Shown piece after piece: positions 24,370-39,606 of a DNA stretch of 64,000 nt. Both the position numbers and the translations under genes were made by a program. Positions within the stretch are counted from its first letter, which is position 1; every line of letters begins with the position of its first letter. The stretch comes from Chrysomallon squamiferum. Lineage: Eukaryota > Mollusca > Gastropoda > Neomphalida > Peltospiridae. Where the stretch lies: assembly GCA_012295275.1 (NCBI GenBank), contig CM022665.1, forward strand, positions 33,972,022 to 34,036,021. Reading direction: 5' to 3'. The notes beneath the pieces are model-generated. The model ran no database searches, had not been told where the DNA came from, and saw nothing but the letters and a program-made list of their open reading frames with translations.

Positions 24370-26431
24370 TCAATTATTAGGCAATTATGGTTATAAATTT
24401 CCTTAATTCATCTTTCTCTCTCTCTTTCTCTTTCTCTCTCTTACCCTGTCTATCTTTCTCTCCACACACACCGAAACATTATTTCATATACCGAGAGCCA
24501 AATTAAAAGGAAGATATCTGTATTTTTCAGTACATGTTTCTGGTAATTAAGTCTGAAGCTTTCGCCTTTGGTGGCTTTCGAATTTTTAAATTTTGTATAC
24601 AGAGGCATATGGCAGACAGATCATCCCGGTATCGGACCTTTTACCCATTGTTTTGGAGGAAAAACATCATTTCCTTTAGAGTTTTTTGTCAATAGAAATG
24701 TCTGCCAAGCCAAGCTGACTAAGGTAATGAATAAATCGTATGTTGAGAGTTCTGGACGCATGCATTTCTCATCAACAATCCGGTTTTTCAAGTTTTTACC
24801 TGGCAACCATCTGTACAGATTGGAAATTATCCAAGTCGTAAGTGGTTTCACATGGCATGTGCAGTGCATGGCGTTATCACATCATGTTCCCACCTATTGC
24901 TTGTGATGTGAAAGTGGGTATTTTATTTTTTCTTCCGTGATGCCTCACCAAACAGAATAGGAATCTGGGATTTACAGACACTTTGTTGTTCCCTATGTTT
25001 ATAGACCTCATGTGAATATGACACACACAAGCAATGTGTATCGGTAACTGTAGGATGAGAAACTATATAAACAGGTTTGCAACTTGCATAATGAATCGAC
25101 AGCAGAACTGCAGATGAGACGATCGCAATAATCACGGATAAGTAAATGATAACCTTTCCGCTCAACACAGAAAATTATTAACTTAATTTTGAAGAACCCA
25201 CAGCGAACATCTTTTAAAGAAATAAAAACTGGATCCTTTGACCTTAACATTATCTTTTACCTGCTAAAACCATTAGAGTTTTGAAAACATGGCAAGTTCC
25301 GCCAGCCAGTAATGTAGAAAGCATCTGTAGGTGTAAGCCCAATCTTTATGCATATTCCAAAAGAAAAATTCAAAAATAGGCTCATCTCTCACTTCACACG
25401 ACGAAAACAGTTCTGGGTATGAGCAACGAGAACAGATGCTGAAATCCTTATTCTTTTAACAGACACTTGATTGCAGATCTCTTTTAAATATGTCTTTGAT
25501 GTTCCGATGCATTGCATTGCTTTTGCCAGTCTCATCCAAAACTATTTCGTGGAGTCAATTAACTTTGTAATGAAAAGAAAGAAACTGCGCAGAAACAAAA
25601 AGATATATAATAGTGCTATTAAAAACCAGACGTAGAAAAAGAGAGAGAGAGAAAGAAGAGTTAAAAAAGTGCATATGTGTTTTACTCTTTGAGTGACAGG
25701 TGTCAATAATATGTGCACAGATCGGTTGCAGAACATTAACAGGTGGCCGTCACGTGGCACGTCTGGCGCATGCACAGCCACCACGTGCTAACAGACGTAC
25801 CTGTTCGAGGTTCTAATGGTAAACATAGAAAAGACTACTGAGGCCATGAGGTGGACTTGTGTGGTTTCATGTGATGCAGATTCCTGTTATCTGGGGTCTC
25901 GATATACCCAGGTGGACAATGTAAGCTGTAAATTTGTCAAAGAAGCTCTAAACATCAGAGGATGCCCAGCTATAGCTATGTGAGGAATGTCTGCAGTTTA
26001 ATTATGACGCTTGCAGTATGCAACAGATGTATGTATGCCTGTTTCTAATACATACAAAGGCATCTTCAGATTCAGGGTCTGGCTTCGTGCTTAGAAAAAT
26101 ATAGAACTAAACTTCATGGCACAAACTGGTTTAGGCTATAAATATACATTGTTTTCAAAATGTTGAAATATGAATACATATGCAGAAACGCACACAGAAA
26201 GGAACACACATAAATACACACAAACATACTTTACATGGTTAAATCTAAAAGTAATTTCTAAAGTACAAAAGTGATCCCTACTGATTTAATTAATCTTTTG
26301 CTTCAGGTGATTATCATTTATTTTCTTATTTTGGGGTTTTGTTGTTTTCCTCACGTTATATCTTACTTACTGATATTACTGCTTTTCATTTAATTAGATA
26401 TTAGGTTGTAATATATTTTTTCCTTATCTTT

Positions 26432-26438
<7 letters not shown>
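24370..26438. other. Intergenic DNA, no gene supported
   Basis: CT-rich low complexity lies at 24411-24440. A 112-codon + strand ORF (24568-24906) and antiparallel ORFs at 24621-25250 and 25542-25784 show no domain I recognise. At 25739-25800 there are several CACGTG, CAGGTG and GCACG-type motifs in a CpG-rich stretch, but no gene evidence. Confidence 0.5.

Positions 26439-26507
<69 letters not shown>
26439..26507. repeat. (TC)n microsatellite, about 34 units
   Basis: Uninterrupted TC dinucleotides, 69 bases. Confidence 0.95.
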
Positions 26508-26512
<5 letters not shown>

Positions 26513-28859
26513 TGTTTTGATTTTTCGTCAGAAATCATGAAATTACAATTTTTTATATTATTAATTTCCTGAATTACTAATTTTAAGTCATATCGCTAGC
26601 AATTTTAAACATCAGTTTTAAAGTCTTTATAGCTTTTAACTCTTGTATATCCGCTGAGTATAATCATTATTATTTGTTTCCTTCTAGCATACTGGTATTA
26701 CACGTAAGCGATACAGTTCTAGTAATGTTCTTAAATGGACATATTCCACTTTGGTATATTAGCAAATTTTGAAACTGTACACAGGCTGATAATCACCAGA
26801 GCTACTTATAACAACAAACTTTTACTGTATAAGATTCCTTGATTTATTCTACGTTTTCATTCATTTCCTTTAATCAAATACTGTACGAGATTATGACTGA
26901 TAATATTTGGCATTCCATTTCGCTAGAAATTTCCCGACAAAAAGATTGCTTTGAGCGGAACTATCCGATTGCAATTACACTGTTTCTGTGCACAAAAGCC
27001 GCCATTCTTGTTTATAATTGTACGCGTTCCCCTCCGCGTGTACCAGTCAACAATCTACCTCGAAGACCGTGGATTTTATCGTCGGGATAAACCATAGATA
27101 CAATAGTTAAATATTGCTAATTCGCTTGTTTGATAACTTCCTTTTAGCGGCGTTCTGTTATCAACTAATGGTTATGACATTATACAGGCCAGACCTTTAT
27201 CTGGCTCGCTGTAATGGGATTACCATAGGATCTGAAATATCGATTACTAATGAAATATAAATATTTTTCTTTCGGCTTAAACACTAAATGGAATAACGGC
27301 ATTATCTGATGATTTGTGATACGGGCCTCTCTGTATAATGTACACACCATGCTTTCTCATGATCATAGAACGAAAACAGAATTATTTTACAAATATATTT
27401 AAAGCAAAAAAACTGAAAGGATGAAAAGAAAATAGGAAAGTTCGCTGTCTTTTATACAATAATAAAAAGCACTTTCATGCATTTACTTGTGTAGGCATAC
27501 ATATTCGCATAAGTTTTTACTGAGACAGGTGCACCGATTTACCTACCTACTTACATGCATTGTATGTGCCAACATTTAGAGACAATGCCGTTATCATTAA
27601 AATAGGCATTAATCAATTAGCGAACACATAGCACGTACTGACAGCAAGGCGAAACCCATATTTCCGCAAGAAAAACTTGAAAATGAATGCTGTTTTTCTT
27701 CTGTAAATTAAAAATAAACTTAAAGAAGATAACGGGAATATACGTATGCATATCCAGTGTCATATAACTCCAACGTCTGAAAATAAATTGCACCAAAAAC
27801 ATTTTTTGTTTTCTTTTTAAATTGAAATATGTTATTTATTTAATTACTTAATTAATGATTTATTACCTGTATTATATTTATTGTTTATTATTTAATTTTA
27901 TTTAATTTTTTGTTCTTTAAATATACCAGTAAAAAGTTACCTTGATCATCCAGTCAAAAGGTTCCATCAAGTGACAGTTTTCTGACAGTTCCCGTACGAT
28001 GTTCGAACTTTGCTTTGAATCGGGACGATAAATCTTGTATTCGTTTGTGCGTACCCACACTAATTATATTTAGTTTCTTCACTTATTATTATTATTATAG
28101 ATAAGGAAAGAATGAAAAAAGAACAAAAAAGAAAGAAACAAGATAAATAGGAACATTATATACAAGAACATGGAACGTCGTAAAGATATAAACGTGAGGT
28201 ATTTTAGGAAGACGTTAATGTTGAAAGAAATCCTGATAAAGGTGAAATGTGCTGAGAGTAATTACGTTTCAAGTTACCTATTTCCCAGATAATCCTAACA
28301 ACATAACTGATGACATTTCTGTAAAAGAATTTGCCTCCCTCGTCGTCGACACAATCATACCACGGACGCTCTATGTATAATTATAGTCGCTTACGATACT
28401 AGTTTGAGAGAAGCACAGCATTTAATAAAATATTAGATAAAATAACACGCAAAATGTGTGTGACAGAGCGTAAAAATAATCCTGTGTAATATTTCTTTTA
28501 TATAAGATTTCCTTGAGTCGTGATCATGTTAACAAAAAGAAAAGGAAAAAATGCGTCAAAATTTATAGCATTTCGTCACACAAACATAAGAAAAAGAGAA
28601 TCATTAATACTGTATTAGTTTATAAAAGTGTATATTTAACTTTAAGTCGATTTCATCATATTATGAAGAAAAAAAAAATATAATAAATCTTTTATTTATT
28701 ATTTATTTTTACCACAGTTCAAGTGAAATCCAGAAGAGATTTCATGATCTACTGACAAGCTTTTTTTTTTCTCCTGTTGTTATCTGAGAAACTTCAAAAT
28801 AAGTTATAATAAATAAAATGCAAGCAATTAAACGCGAAGAAGATAATGGATTCCAAATT
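26508..28859. other. Intergenic DNA, no gene seen
   Basis: AT-rich with normal CpG and few repeats. ORFs of at most about 83 codons (26839-27090) carry no recognisable domain. Confidence 0.55.
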
Positions 28860-29370
28860 TAGTTAAAATAAGTTAACTACGCAGGTAACTAAAGCGCACC
28901 TTGCACGTGCGGCTAACGGATTCAAGCTGAGCCGAGATTTTGATAATGTCTGTCTTATAGCTCCTGGAGAGAAGAAGTAAATAGCCACATCTGGTGGCCT
29001 GCGCATGCCAGTCATGGACAGAACTCAGCAGTCGTAATAAAAAGGTAAAAACATGATGAGACAGGTGCACAATTATTTTGGGCAATTTTCAGCGGAGTAC
29101 AGTGTATTCACTTCCGGCGAATCACGATCGTCACGGAACCTCCCGAGGCTGTTGTTGAAGCAGAAGATCTAACGATGTGGAGGTGCTGGACGAAAAGGAA
29201 AAATCCGCCAGACAGACGTCTCAATGTTTGTGGAATAAATAGCCTTGTGCGAAGTCAATACGATAGAAAGGGTGGAATATTTTTTAAGAGAGCATCCCAC
29301 CTTGTGTTAGCCTTTATCTTGAAAACTCCACAAACGGGGATTGCGTTTCTTTGTATACATACCGATGATT
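28860..29370. promoter_or_regulatory. CpG-richer complex island
   Basis: Mixed-composition, non-repetitive DNA with many CpGs, a GCACGTGC E-box near 28902, CAGGTG near 29064 and palindromic CpG-rich DNA near 29115-29150. Short ORFs in both strands lack known domains. It could be regulatory; no direct evidence. Confidence 0.2.
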
Positions 29371-31619
<2,249 letters not shown>

Positions 31620-31879
31620 ATGTCTGAGTCTATCTGTCTCTCTCATTTTTTTTAAGAGAAAAAATGAAAATAATGCAAGCGTAAAAATCAATTTTTTCGT
31701 CAGTTATCGTGTTTGTGTTTGAAATTTATGATAATAAATCGCTTCTCAAACTCTTTTTTGCTCGTCCAGTTTTTCATGCAGGTGTGAGTTTGGGTGACTA
31801 AATTCCGTCTTTGAAGTTATTGTTGTTCTTGCACTTTGTAACATTCCGCACACCCCATGTATATTTAAAGGTAGAGTTG

Positions 31880-32210
31880 AAGTTTATTAAGTTTTCCAAG
31901 TGTGTGAAACAGCGGGCGAAGAGCGCAGCGGGAACTATGCGGTTAAGTGGCTACCTGTCAAATGAACGGATAAATGACTTCGAATTTTAAGAGAAATGAC
32001 ACCTGCAATTTCACTTTTGCATTCAAAGTTGACTTGCTTATTCTATGGGAACAAATTAGGCATAAAGTGACGGCCCATCTGCGCTGTGGACAGTTCGCAG
32101 GTGTTCGAGTCGACCTGTGTAACAGGGACCCTTATGTCATGTCGTAGTCACAACCTAGTGACATCACGTACAGCGAAAGTCCTTATGTGTACAAAAATTA
32201 CTTTAAAATT
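31880..32210. promoter_or_regulatory. CpG-rich complex island
   Basis: Dense CpG and balanced composition, with GCGGGCGAAGAGCGCAGCGG near 31910, an E-box CAGGTG near 32099 and TGACATCACGTAC near 32159. No domain in the ORF that crosses it. It is followed by an ATC/ATT imperfect microsatellite at 32228-32300. Confidence 0.22.
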
Positions 32211-32227
32211 TAATATCCAAGTAAGAT

Positions 32228-32300
32228 TTATCATCATCATCAACATCGTCATCATAATTATCATCATAATTATTACTGTTGTTGTTGTCTTGATGGTTGT
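32228..32300. repeat. Imperfect (ATC/ATT/GTT)n array
   Basis: Trinucleotide low-complexity sequence visible directly. It explains the Ile/Val-rich ORF here. Confidence 0.85.
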
Positions 32301-32459
32301 CGTTATTGTCACTGCTCTGGCTGTCCACAAGAAATTACCACTTCTGAAATTGTATAAAATAAACTATTTGTATCGTCACAACATCACTAAAGGTTCAAGG
32401 ATATGTTTTGTGTTGACTCGATTATCTGCCAAGGTCAGTGTTAATGTTATACTGTTTTA

Positions 32460-34120
32460 GAACATTATTTAGAAAGTTCCAAACACATGTTGGTTAAACA
32501 CAACACAATTAGTTATGGTTAAGAGCGGTGCGTGGATACGACCCACGAAGTCATCAGCTTCAGTACCAATACATATCCCCTTATGCAACATCCAGACGTG
32601 TAGTCATTTAATATTTCATATAAAAGAGACACAAATATCTAGATTTATATACATTTACAAAAACACACTGCACGGACTTCTGTTACGTTATTGATAGCTA
32701 ATGAATGTAAGTAATACATTTAAATGTCTTTTTAAACAGATACGCCACTGTGTACACTTTCCTGTATTCCCATGCAGGTGTTAAATATGTATCCGTACGT
32801 GTTGACATCTGATACACACCTTTACTTTATTACTGTTATTTTGGTACTTTAGGATTAGCGGTTGTAATCTATTTTTATTTTATTTTATTTTATTTTTATT
32901 TTTTTTTCCTTTGGTGTCCATTTTCATAACACGACAATGTTTTAGTATTCAACAAGTGTAAATTTTATTTTATTTCATTTTTATTATTATTAAATTTATA
33001 TCAGCGACATTTAATTAACGCATATTATATAACTCTGTAAATAATGTTTTTAAATTTAATTCATTATTGTTGATTATTAGTTTATATATACTTTTGGACT
33101 TCAGTTTACAAACATATATTTTAGAATTACTGGATACAGAATCTGGGATTATATCTCCTGTTACATGGCATCATTAATATTGAAAGAGGCCATACAGATA
33201 CCGAGAGAAGAAACCCACTGGCAACATATTCTTCTTAGGTTAGCAAAATGGATTCATTACTTAAACCCTCCCTTAGACTTGAAATTACATACGATATATG
33301 ATAAAGCAGCGGAGCAATATTTTCTTAATTTACCATAGAGTTCACCATTCAATGTTTTATCACGTGAAAGATTGTGCAGATTTAACTGTTTGTCAACAGT
33401 TTGTTTAAGTACTTGTTTTGACAGGTGACTAGTGGAACACCTGTTGGGATGTCACCCGATACGACGACAGCAGGAGTCGATGTCATATCATATAGTTAAC
33501 TACCAATGTGGACACGTGCACTGTCAACAACAATGTCAAACGTCTCCGTTGAAGTGTTTTGAAGTCATTAAAATAATTTTTTACCTGTTATTGAACATCG
33601 AAAAACAGAAAAGAGAGAGAGATAAGAATGAAAAGGGAGACAGAAATGGAACAGAGGGACGGAAAGATACAAGAGGAAAGGAAAAAGGAAGGAGAAGAGT
33701 AGGAGGGAGAGATAAATTCCATATATAAATAGAGAAAGCTAATATTGTAAAATATCATTAAGCTACATGTCACCTTTATAAAAATAAGATAAAATATCTT
33801 TCATTCACTTTTTTAATACTATTATCGTTTAATAATAATGTCTTTAAATAACAGAAATTTCGATAAAATTGTTTTGAGAACTTTAATGGCGCTAGATAAA
33901 ACGGTTAAGGTTTTATAGCCATTTTAGATTTTGTGATTTACAATGGATACGATATAAATCAAGCCATTTACTTTGTTATTAAAGTCAAATTTTTACTTTG
34001 AAGACATGTATAAGTGTATATTAAGTAACGAAATTAAATAATTTAAGGACTCTAAAATCTTCTAGACTCCACCCCCCTCAAAAAACAAAACAAAACATGG
34101 TTTATTATTATTATTATTAT
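32460..34120. other. Intergenic DNA, no gene supported
   Basis: It includes TTTTA-rich DNA at 32871-32906, a segment at 33121-33340 with broken reading frames of uncertain origin, and a purine-rich tract at 33600-33715. No intact gene. Confidence 0.5.
33600..33715. repeat. Polypurine (GA-rich) tract
   Basis: About 116 bases, overwhelmingly A/G on the + strand and irregular in period. The Lys/Arg/Glu-rich ORF across it reflects composition. Confidence 0.8.
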
Positions 34121-34210
34121 ATATGAAACTCGTGCAAACAAAACAACCATTCAGTCCGTCCGTCCATAAGTCCATCAATTCATCCATCCATATATACATA
34201 TACACATATA

Positions 34211-34312
34211 CATACATCCACACATACATACGTACACACATATACATACATCCACACATACATACGTACACACATATACATACATCCACACATACATACG
34301 TACACACATATA
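34211..34312. repeat. 34-bp tandem repeat, three identical units
   Basis: Units 34211-34244, 34245-34278 and 34279-34312 are identical and contain CATACATCCACACATACATA. The array is embedded in wider CATA-type microsatellite (about 34180-34385). Confidence 0.95.
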
Positions 34313-34385
34313 CATACATACATAAATACATACATACACATGCATATATAAATATACATACATACATACATACGTACATACATAT

Positions 34386-34570
34386 GTGTCTCGGTGGCCG
34401 AACGGTAACATCGTCCGCCTTCGGAGTGCGGGCGAATGGGTGCCATACGTTCGAGTCTCGTCGACTGCATCTGAGGTTGTGATTGGACTTTGTCCTCCTG
34501 CGCCAGTGCGTTCCCGAACATTGTCTATATGCAGAGTCTATTCAGGCGTACATACGACAGAGAATATTCA
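34386..34570 (+). mobile_element. tRNA-derived SINE (head and body)
   Basis: An RNA polymerase III A-box-like TGGCCGAACGG (34395-34405) and a B-box-like GTTCGAGTCTC (34449-34459) are spaced as in a tRNA with a variable arm (Leu/Ser-like). The ends do not fold into a matching acceptor stem, so this is not a working tRNA gene. A non-tRNA body follows. The element lies inside CATA microsatellite: a 25-base segment is identical on the left (34196-34220) and right (34583-34607). The 76-bp repeat at 34650 may be part of its tail. No exact family is assigned. Confidence 0.6.
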
Positions 34571-34649
34571 AAATCCTAAACTACATATACACATATACAT
34601 ACATCCAGACATACATATTCATTCTGCTATATTCTATTATACTCATTTT

Positions 34650-34725
34650 ATTCATTAACCTGTATAAACAGCAGTGTGTGAAATGTTTCATGCTGTGACT
34701 TTGTAATTTCGGTATTTTTCATCAT
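34650..34725 (+). repeat. Dispersed 76-bp repeat, copy 2
   Basis: Partner of the copy at 13690-13765 in the same orientation. It lies 80 bases beyond the SINE body and after CATA-type DNA. Confidence 0.75.
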
Positions 34726-35467
34726 ACATTCGCATACACATATACAAAGACCCAAAGAATATTTAACAAATCAAGGAACGCACTATATCTCAAAACATTT
34801 CACAATACAGTCGTCTGAATAAGATTACAAAAAGGAAATTTTAAAAAGAGATAACTTTAATAAAACTAATCATCACGTTTAAAAAATATATATCTCTTCG
34901 TTCTCACAATATATTATTTATACAAATTTACTTCACAGAAATACGTATGCACCACGCAAACATACACTCATTCAACTCAGTTACTCACAAATACACATCT
35001 CTATATAGTAAAGGTAATCAAGCTTACATACTGTCACACAGAAACACGCAAACTAATCATTTATCATGGTCCAGCAATTGAAGTCTCTTTCTCCTACTAT
35101 CCATCCATCTATTTATAGGTGTATATTTAACTGTATCTTTCTAACTAGATCTTTCTATCTTTCTGTGTATGTCTCTCTCTCCCTTCTATGACTGTCCCTC
35201 TTTCTACCAGAATTTTTTCTTATAATTAAACAATTCTTTAATAAGCATTAATGCTTGAACTCATACGTATACCATGCACACGCACAGCATACATACGCAT
35301 CCATCCATCTATTCATTGAGCCATGCATTCTTCCATTCATATATATAAACATATCTATGTACATATATACGAACAAACGCAGCACATACATGCCTAGATA
35401 AATACATAGTCATACATTCACACACACACTTGCATAAATATAATCACATACATACATACATAGATAA

Positions 35468-35503
<36 letters not shown>

Positions 35504-35615
35504 TCATACTCGCATACATAAATACGTACCAAAATTTTAATTTCGTAATGATTTAAATTTTTGTAACGAAATACTCCAACCACACAATACATACACATTC
35601 ATTAAACACATCTAC
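34726..35615. other. Intergenic DNA with CATA/CA microsatellites
   Basis: No gene. It has CATA-type low complexity and an uninterrupted CA array at 35470-35502. Confidence 0.7.
35470..35502. repeat. (CA)n microsatellite
   Basis: About 16 CA units. Confidence 0.95.
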
Positions 35616-36400
35616 GTTTACAAGTTTCAGTTGTAACGTATGGTGGTAGCGATGCCAGGTATGACGCGACGAATTCTCGCGACCTCGATGGTCCGCTAAT
35701 GTATATCGCACTTGACGATCTTCTAGAACAAGTATCAGCTTTCTTACGTCAAGCAGGTGTGAGGCGTGTAGGGTGTCTTCGCTTCTGAAAGACTTCAGTA
35801 TTAATGGTAGTTGTGTAAAGCACCGCATTCCGACAGTAAACATATAAGTATAACCCGTGCGTTCGTGAGACCATCTCGGATCTGTCATCTGTGACTCCTG
35901 GGCCGCGATCCTTGAAGTTTTGGGTACGTCGCCGAACCTCTCGGCCTCCTCAAGGATAGGACTGATCTATCGTGAATACCTATCTGTGACTGTGCATTTT
36001 CTCTCCGGCAATGCTGTCTTCCATTGGAAGATCTGTCAAAGCTGTCTAATTCTTTGACACCTTATCCCGTGAAATACCTATCAACAGATATCGATTGTCG
36101 TCGTCAATGTGCTTCTCATTCGGTTCAAAAGGTTTGCTTGGACTCCTGGTGGTGATAGTCTGTTTTGTCAAATACCTGTTGATGGGGGCTATCCGCTTTC
36201 TGCCGAACATGGTTTTTGCCTTCAAGGGTCAGTGATGCTTTTACGACGAAGTTCTGTTTGCTCGCTGGCACAGGCACACACAGAATGTGCTGTCGTCACC
36301 TACTCGAAGCCAACACTGCTGTGGTGGTCGCGGGAAAAATGTCAGACTTTTGTTTCGTTTCCATTTACACGGAATACACATCACTCTTATTTGTGATTCA
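35616..36400. other. CpG-rich complex block with opposed unknown ORFs
   Basis: This is the most GC-balanced 800 bases of the region. A 111-codon minus-strand ORF (35553-35888) and a 95-codon plus-strand ORF (36109-36396) carry no domain I recognise. An inverted repeat, ATCCTTGA at about 35910 and TCAAGGAT at about 35950, brackets GCCGAACCTCTCGGC. It could be an old mobile-element body or regulatory DNA. There is no splice or promoter evidence strong enough to call a gene. Confidence 0.35.
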
Positions 36401-36724
36401 GCACATTCTTCTCTCGAGTTTTGGTATTTTACTAAATAAATGATTTGACACCTTTCGGATTATTCACCCCCCACCAGTATATATCCTCCAACAGTATGCC
36501 CCCCTTCCACATTTACATACCGTTAACATTATTCATATACGAGTTCGGGGTATTCTAGGACACTCCTGTTAAGATTTATCTTCAATAGCTGTCATTTGTG
36601 TATGAGTTATATGTGAACGTTGACAACAACATTGTTTTGTTTTTTTGTTGTTTTTTTGTTTTGGATTCTTTTTTTTGTTTTTCTTTTTTTTTCCCATAGG
36701 ATAAGATTTACTTGTTTAAAACAC

Positions 36725-36725
36725 A

Positions 36726-36764
<39 letters not shown>

Positions 36765-36812
36765 TATGGTTGTTGTTGTTGTTGATGTTGTTGATGTGTT
36801 GTTGTTGATGAC
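36725..36812. repeat. (AAT)n then (GTT)n compound microsatellite
   Basis: AAT units at 36725-36765 are followed by GTT/GAT units. The mirrored ORFs are repeat translations. Confidence 0.9.
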
Positions 36813-38700
36813 AGTAGTGGAAGCGGTGTCTTCGTGTTGTGGTTGTTGTGTTTCTGTGTTTGTGAGTAGTCTAACAATTAAATTTAATAACGAACAGTTG
36901 TGCAGAAACAATAATAAAGTTAAAAAATAGAACAACCCGATACAAACACTTACAAGCTATATAATATTACGCTTTTTACATTACATATTTTTCTAATTCA
37001 CCATATTTATTTTACCCTTTTTATGCAAGTCGCACGCATATATGCATGGAAAGATATAATATCTTTTTTTCTATTGACGCCTCTCTCTGTGATAATTTTC
37101 CCTTTGTTATTGTCTCAGTAGTTGCATTAAAGATGGATAATCAAAATTGTTAAATAATTCTGACTTTTTCAACAGTAAATTTATATTTTTAGATCAAAAT
37201 TTGTAAATAAAATGTTTTATTCACTAATAAATGTTCTGCCATATTAACTCTGTAACGACGTCAAATAATTTCAGATTGTTGAATCTTATTAATCTGCTCT
37301 CTAAAAAGGGAACCAAGGAGAAATATAAAATGAGAATAAGTGTGAATAATACCATATGGAGAAACAATTCATGTATTCACACTAAGCATTTAAATACATG
37401 TTTATACTTCACTGTGAACAAAGCCATACGTTCGTCCCCCTTCTATTTTTTTTTCTTTTCTATTTTGGATCTTTTTTCTCTCTCTCTTTCCCTCACAGAG
37501 TAAATAGTTTACAAAGATTAAATCTCAACTACATTTTTCTATCTCATTAAATGAAATCGGGGTCGAAATACGGCTTTTATGAATAACATGTATTTTTCCC
37601 GTTAAACACCTTAAAACAGCGAAAACGGCCACCTATTGGTATTAAGGATCACCCTTTGTGGTGCTAAGTCAGAGACACAATGCGTGAAGATGTATTTTAC
37701 AAATCTGGTTGACAAGTGTGAAATTACACACACAATGTCTCACCCGAACAAGGGAAACACACAAGTGAGTGGGTTGGTACGCACCAACATTTTTCTCTTT
37801 TATCATCGCCTTGTCGTGAATGGACCTCCAGGAGAATGGTTGGGGGACATTGGTGAAGCTAAAGGTTTGCTTCCACCCTGTCAGTTCGATCAGTTGGGTG
37901 AAGTGAGTGGTGTGATAATGTCCTTAATTTGAATTTCCATCAAACAGCTTCATCATTTCCTCTGTGGAAAGTTTATTTTACACGTGTAAAGAAAGAGGAT
38001 GAAAAGATCTAATGTTTTATTTGTTCAAAATCTGATAATGGGTGCTGGCTTTTTTCTTTATTTGTTTGTTTGTTTTTAATATGGTCGTAAGATCTTATCC
38101 ATTTTTTCCCCTGGATTCTGTTTTTGTACAGAAAAGCGAAACGAAATTTTGGTAAAAGGATATTTATTTTCTTCGGAGTTGGGTGGGGAGAGCTATTTTT
38201 AAAAATACGTTTTATCTTCTTTTTTTTTCTTTTCATTTTTTTTTTTTTTTTTTTCGATTTATCAACCTGATTTTTCAATTTGCCCGTGATGTGATGGATT
38301 TTATTTTCATTCAGTGCACCTGTGCCTATATACAGAAACAGTTGTTCAACAAGGTGTAAATGGTGAAAGAAACTCTATATATTAAATGTTTATAATAAAA
38401 TAAATCCACAAAAAGTTTGTTTACCGCAAGTTACTTGTTGTTCTTTCGTTTTATGTTTTTTTCTTTCAACTCAACCACAAGCTAAGTACGTATTTGATTA
38501 TTTATAATAATACTAGGAATGACAGTACAGATAAATATTGTATGATATGGTAAGTAGAGGAAGCAAAAAAAAAAAAAAATCAAAAATCAAAAAAATTATA
38601 AAATAACGCTAATCACCATATGTGCAAATATGTACATATCAATATGTTGTGTGTATATGTCTGTGTGTATACATGTGTGTTCTTGTGTATATGTATGTAT
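36813..38700. other. Intergenic DNA, no gene supported
   Basis: A 98-codon ORF at 37636-37932 in moderately complex DNA has no recognisable domain. A/T-rich and poly-T tracts (38220-38255) are present. Confidence 0.5.
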
Positions 38701-38721
38701 TTACATACGTTGTTAATTTAT

Positions 38722-38729
38722 TACTGTTA

Positions 38730-38786
<57 letters not shown>

Positions 38787-38860
38787 CCATCATCATTAGA
38801 AGTGTCATAATATCCATCATCATCGTCGTCGTCGTCGTCGTCGTCGTCATCTTCATCATC
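38722..38860. repeat. (ATT)n then (ATC)n(GTC)n microsatellites
   Basis: About 18 ATT units to 38783, then an imperfect ATC stretch with eight or so GTC units around 38822-38848. Confidence 0.9.
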
Positions 38861-39524
38861 ATAACTTATTTATCATTCTTCCTGAAAAGAACCATTTCAC
38901 CAAGAAATATGTTTTATCCTCTAATAAAAAAATTTATTACACATTCTGACGTTATGTTCCTCTCTTTGTACCGGTTTCGTGTGTTCATCTTCTTACACGC
39001 CAGCTTGTTTACGATGCACCAAACACAACACCTGTGCCGTAAAAGTAAACGTGTTTATTATGCACATGACTTTAAGGCTATGGCATTGGAAGAAAAAGAG
39101 AGTGTGTGTATGTTTGGTTGCCAGCCATTTCATGGTTGATGTTTATCTGTTACTGCCTTTGAGTTGGGAGTTCATATCATTAATTCTTGTCACTTAGACT
39201 TAAAACTGTGTTTCTAATCATCGCTTTTTTAAGTCATTCGGTATATGATTTTTTTCTTTCTTTCTTTTTCTTCTTTATTAATCGTTAAATGTTCAGTAAT
39301 TTTTTATTTTTTTATATTTGTTATCTTTTTTTAAATGGAATGTACTGTTATTATTTCCAAAAGGTTAACACGTTTTTTTTCAACATCTAAGCCTGTCATT
39401 TTATCTGTGATGCTAGATGTGAATGTATTTTGGATGCAAAGTAGAGAAGAGGAATAATGATAATAATAACAATAATAATAATAAAAGGCAGTGGTTGAAA
39501 GTTAGAGAAAGAGAGGAAAGGTAT

Positions 39525-39526
<2 letters not shown>
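38861..39526. other. Intergenic DNA, no gene seen
   Basis: T-rich DNA and an ORF of at most 76 codons (38909-39139) without a domain. Confidence 0.55.

Positions 39527-39602
<76 letters not shown>
39527..39602. repeat. (GA)n microsatellite, about 37 units
   Basis: Uninterrupted GA dinucleotides. Confidence 0.95.

Positions 39603-39606
<4 letters not shown>

Noticed and set aside
24568-24906. 112-codon ORF as a possible gene
   Set aside because: No recognisable domain, an overlapping antiparallel ORF of similar length, and no promoter or splice context. Left as an unknown ORF in the region entry.
33121-33340. Remnant of a GIY-YIG/Penelope-type or other retroelement reading frame
   Set aside because: One frame starts RNYWIQNLGLYLLLHGIINI and another contains HWQHILLRLAKWIHYL, faintly like an endonuclease C-terminus. 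The frames are broken, short and lack catalytic motifs, so the resemblance is too weak to report as a feature.
34386-34470. Functional tRNA gene
   Set aside because: A- and B-box-like motifs are present, but the ends do not pair into an acceptor stem and the anticodon region folds poorly. A tRNA-derived SINE explains it better.
34062-34521. Tyr/Val/Met/Cys-rich ORFs in several frames
   Set aside because: Translations of the CATA/34-bp tandem array, which lacks stop codons in several frames.
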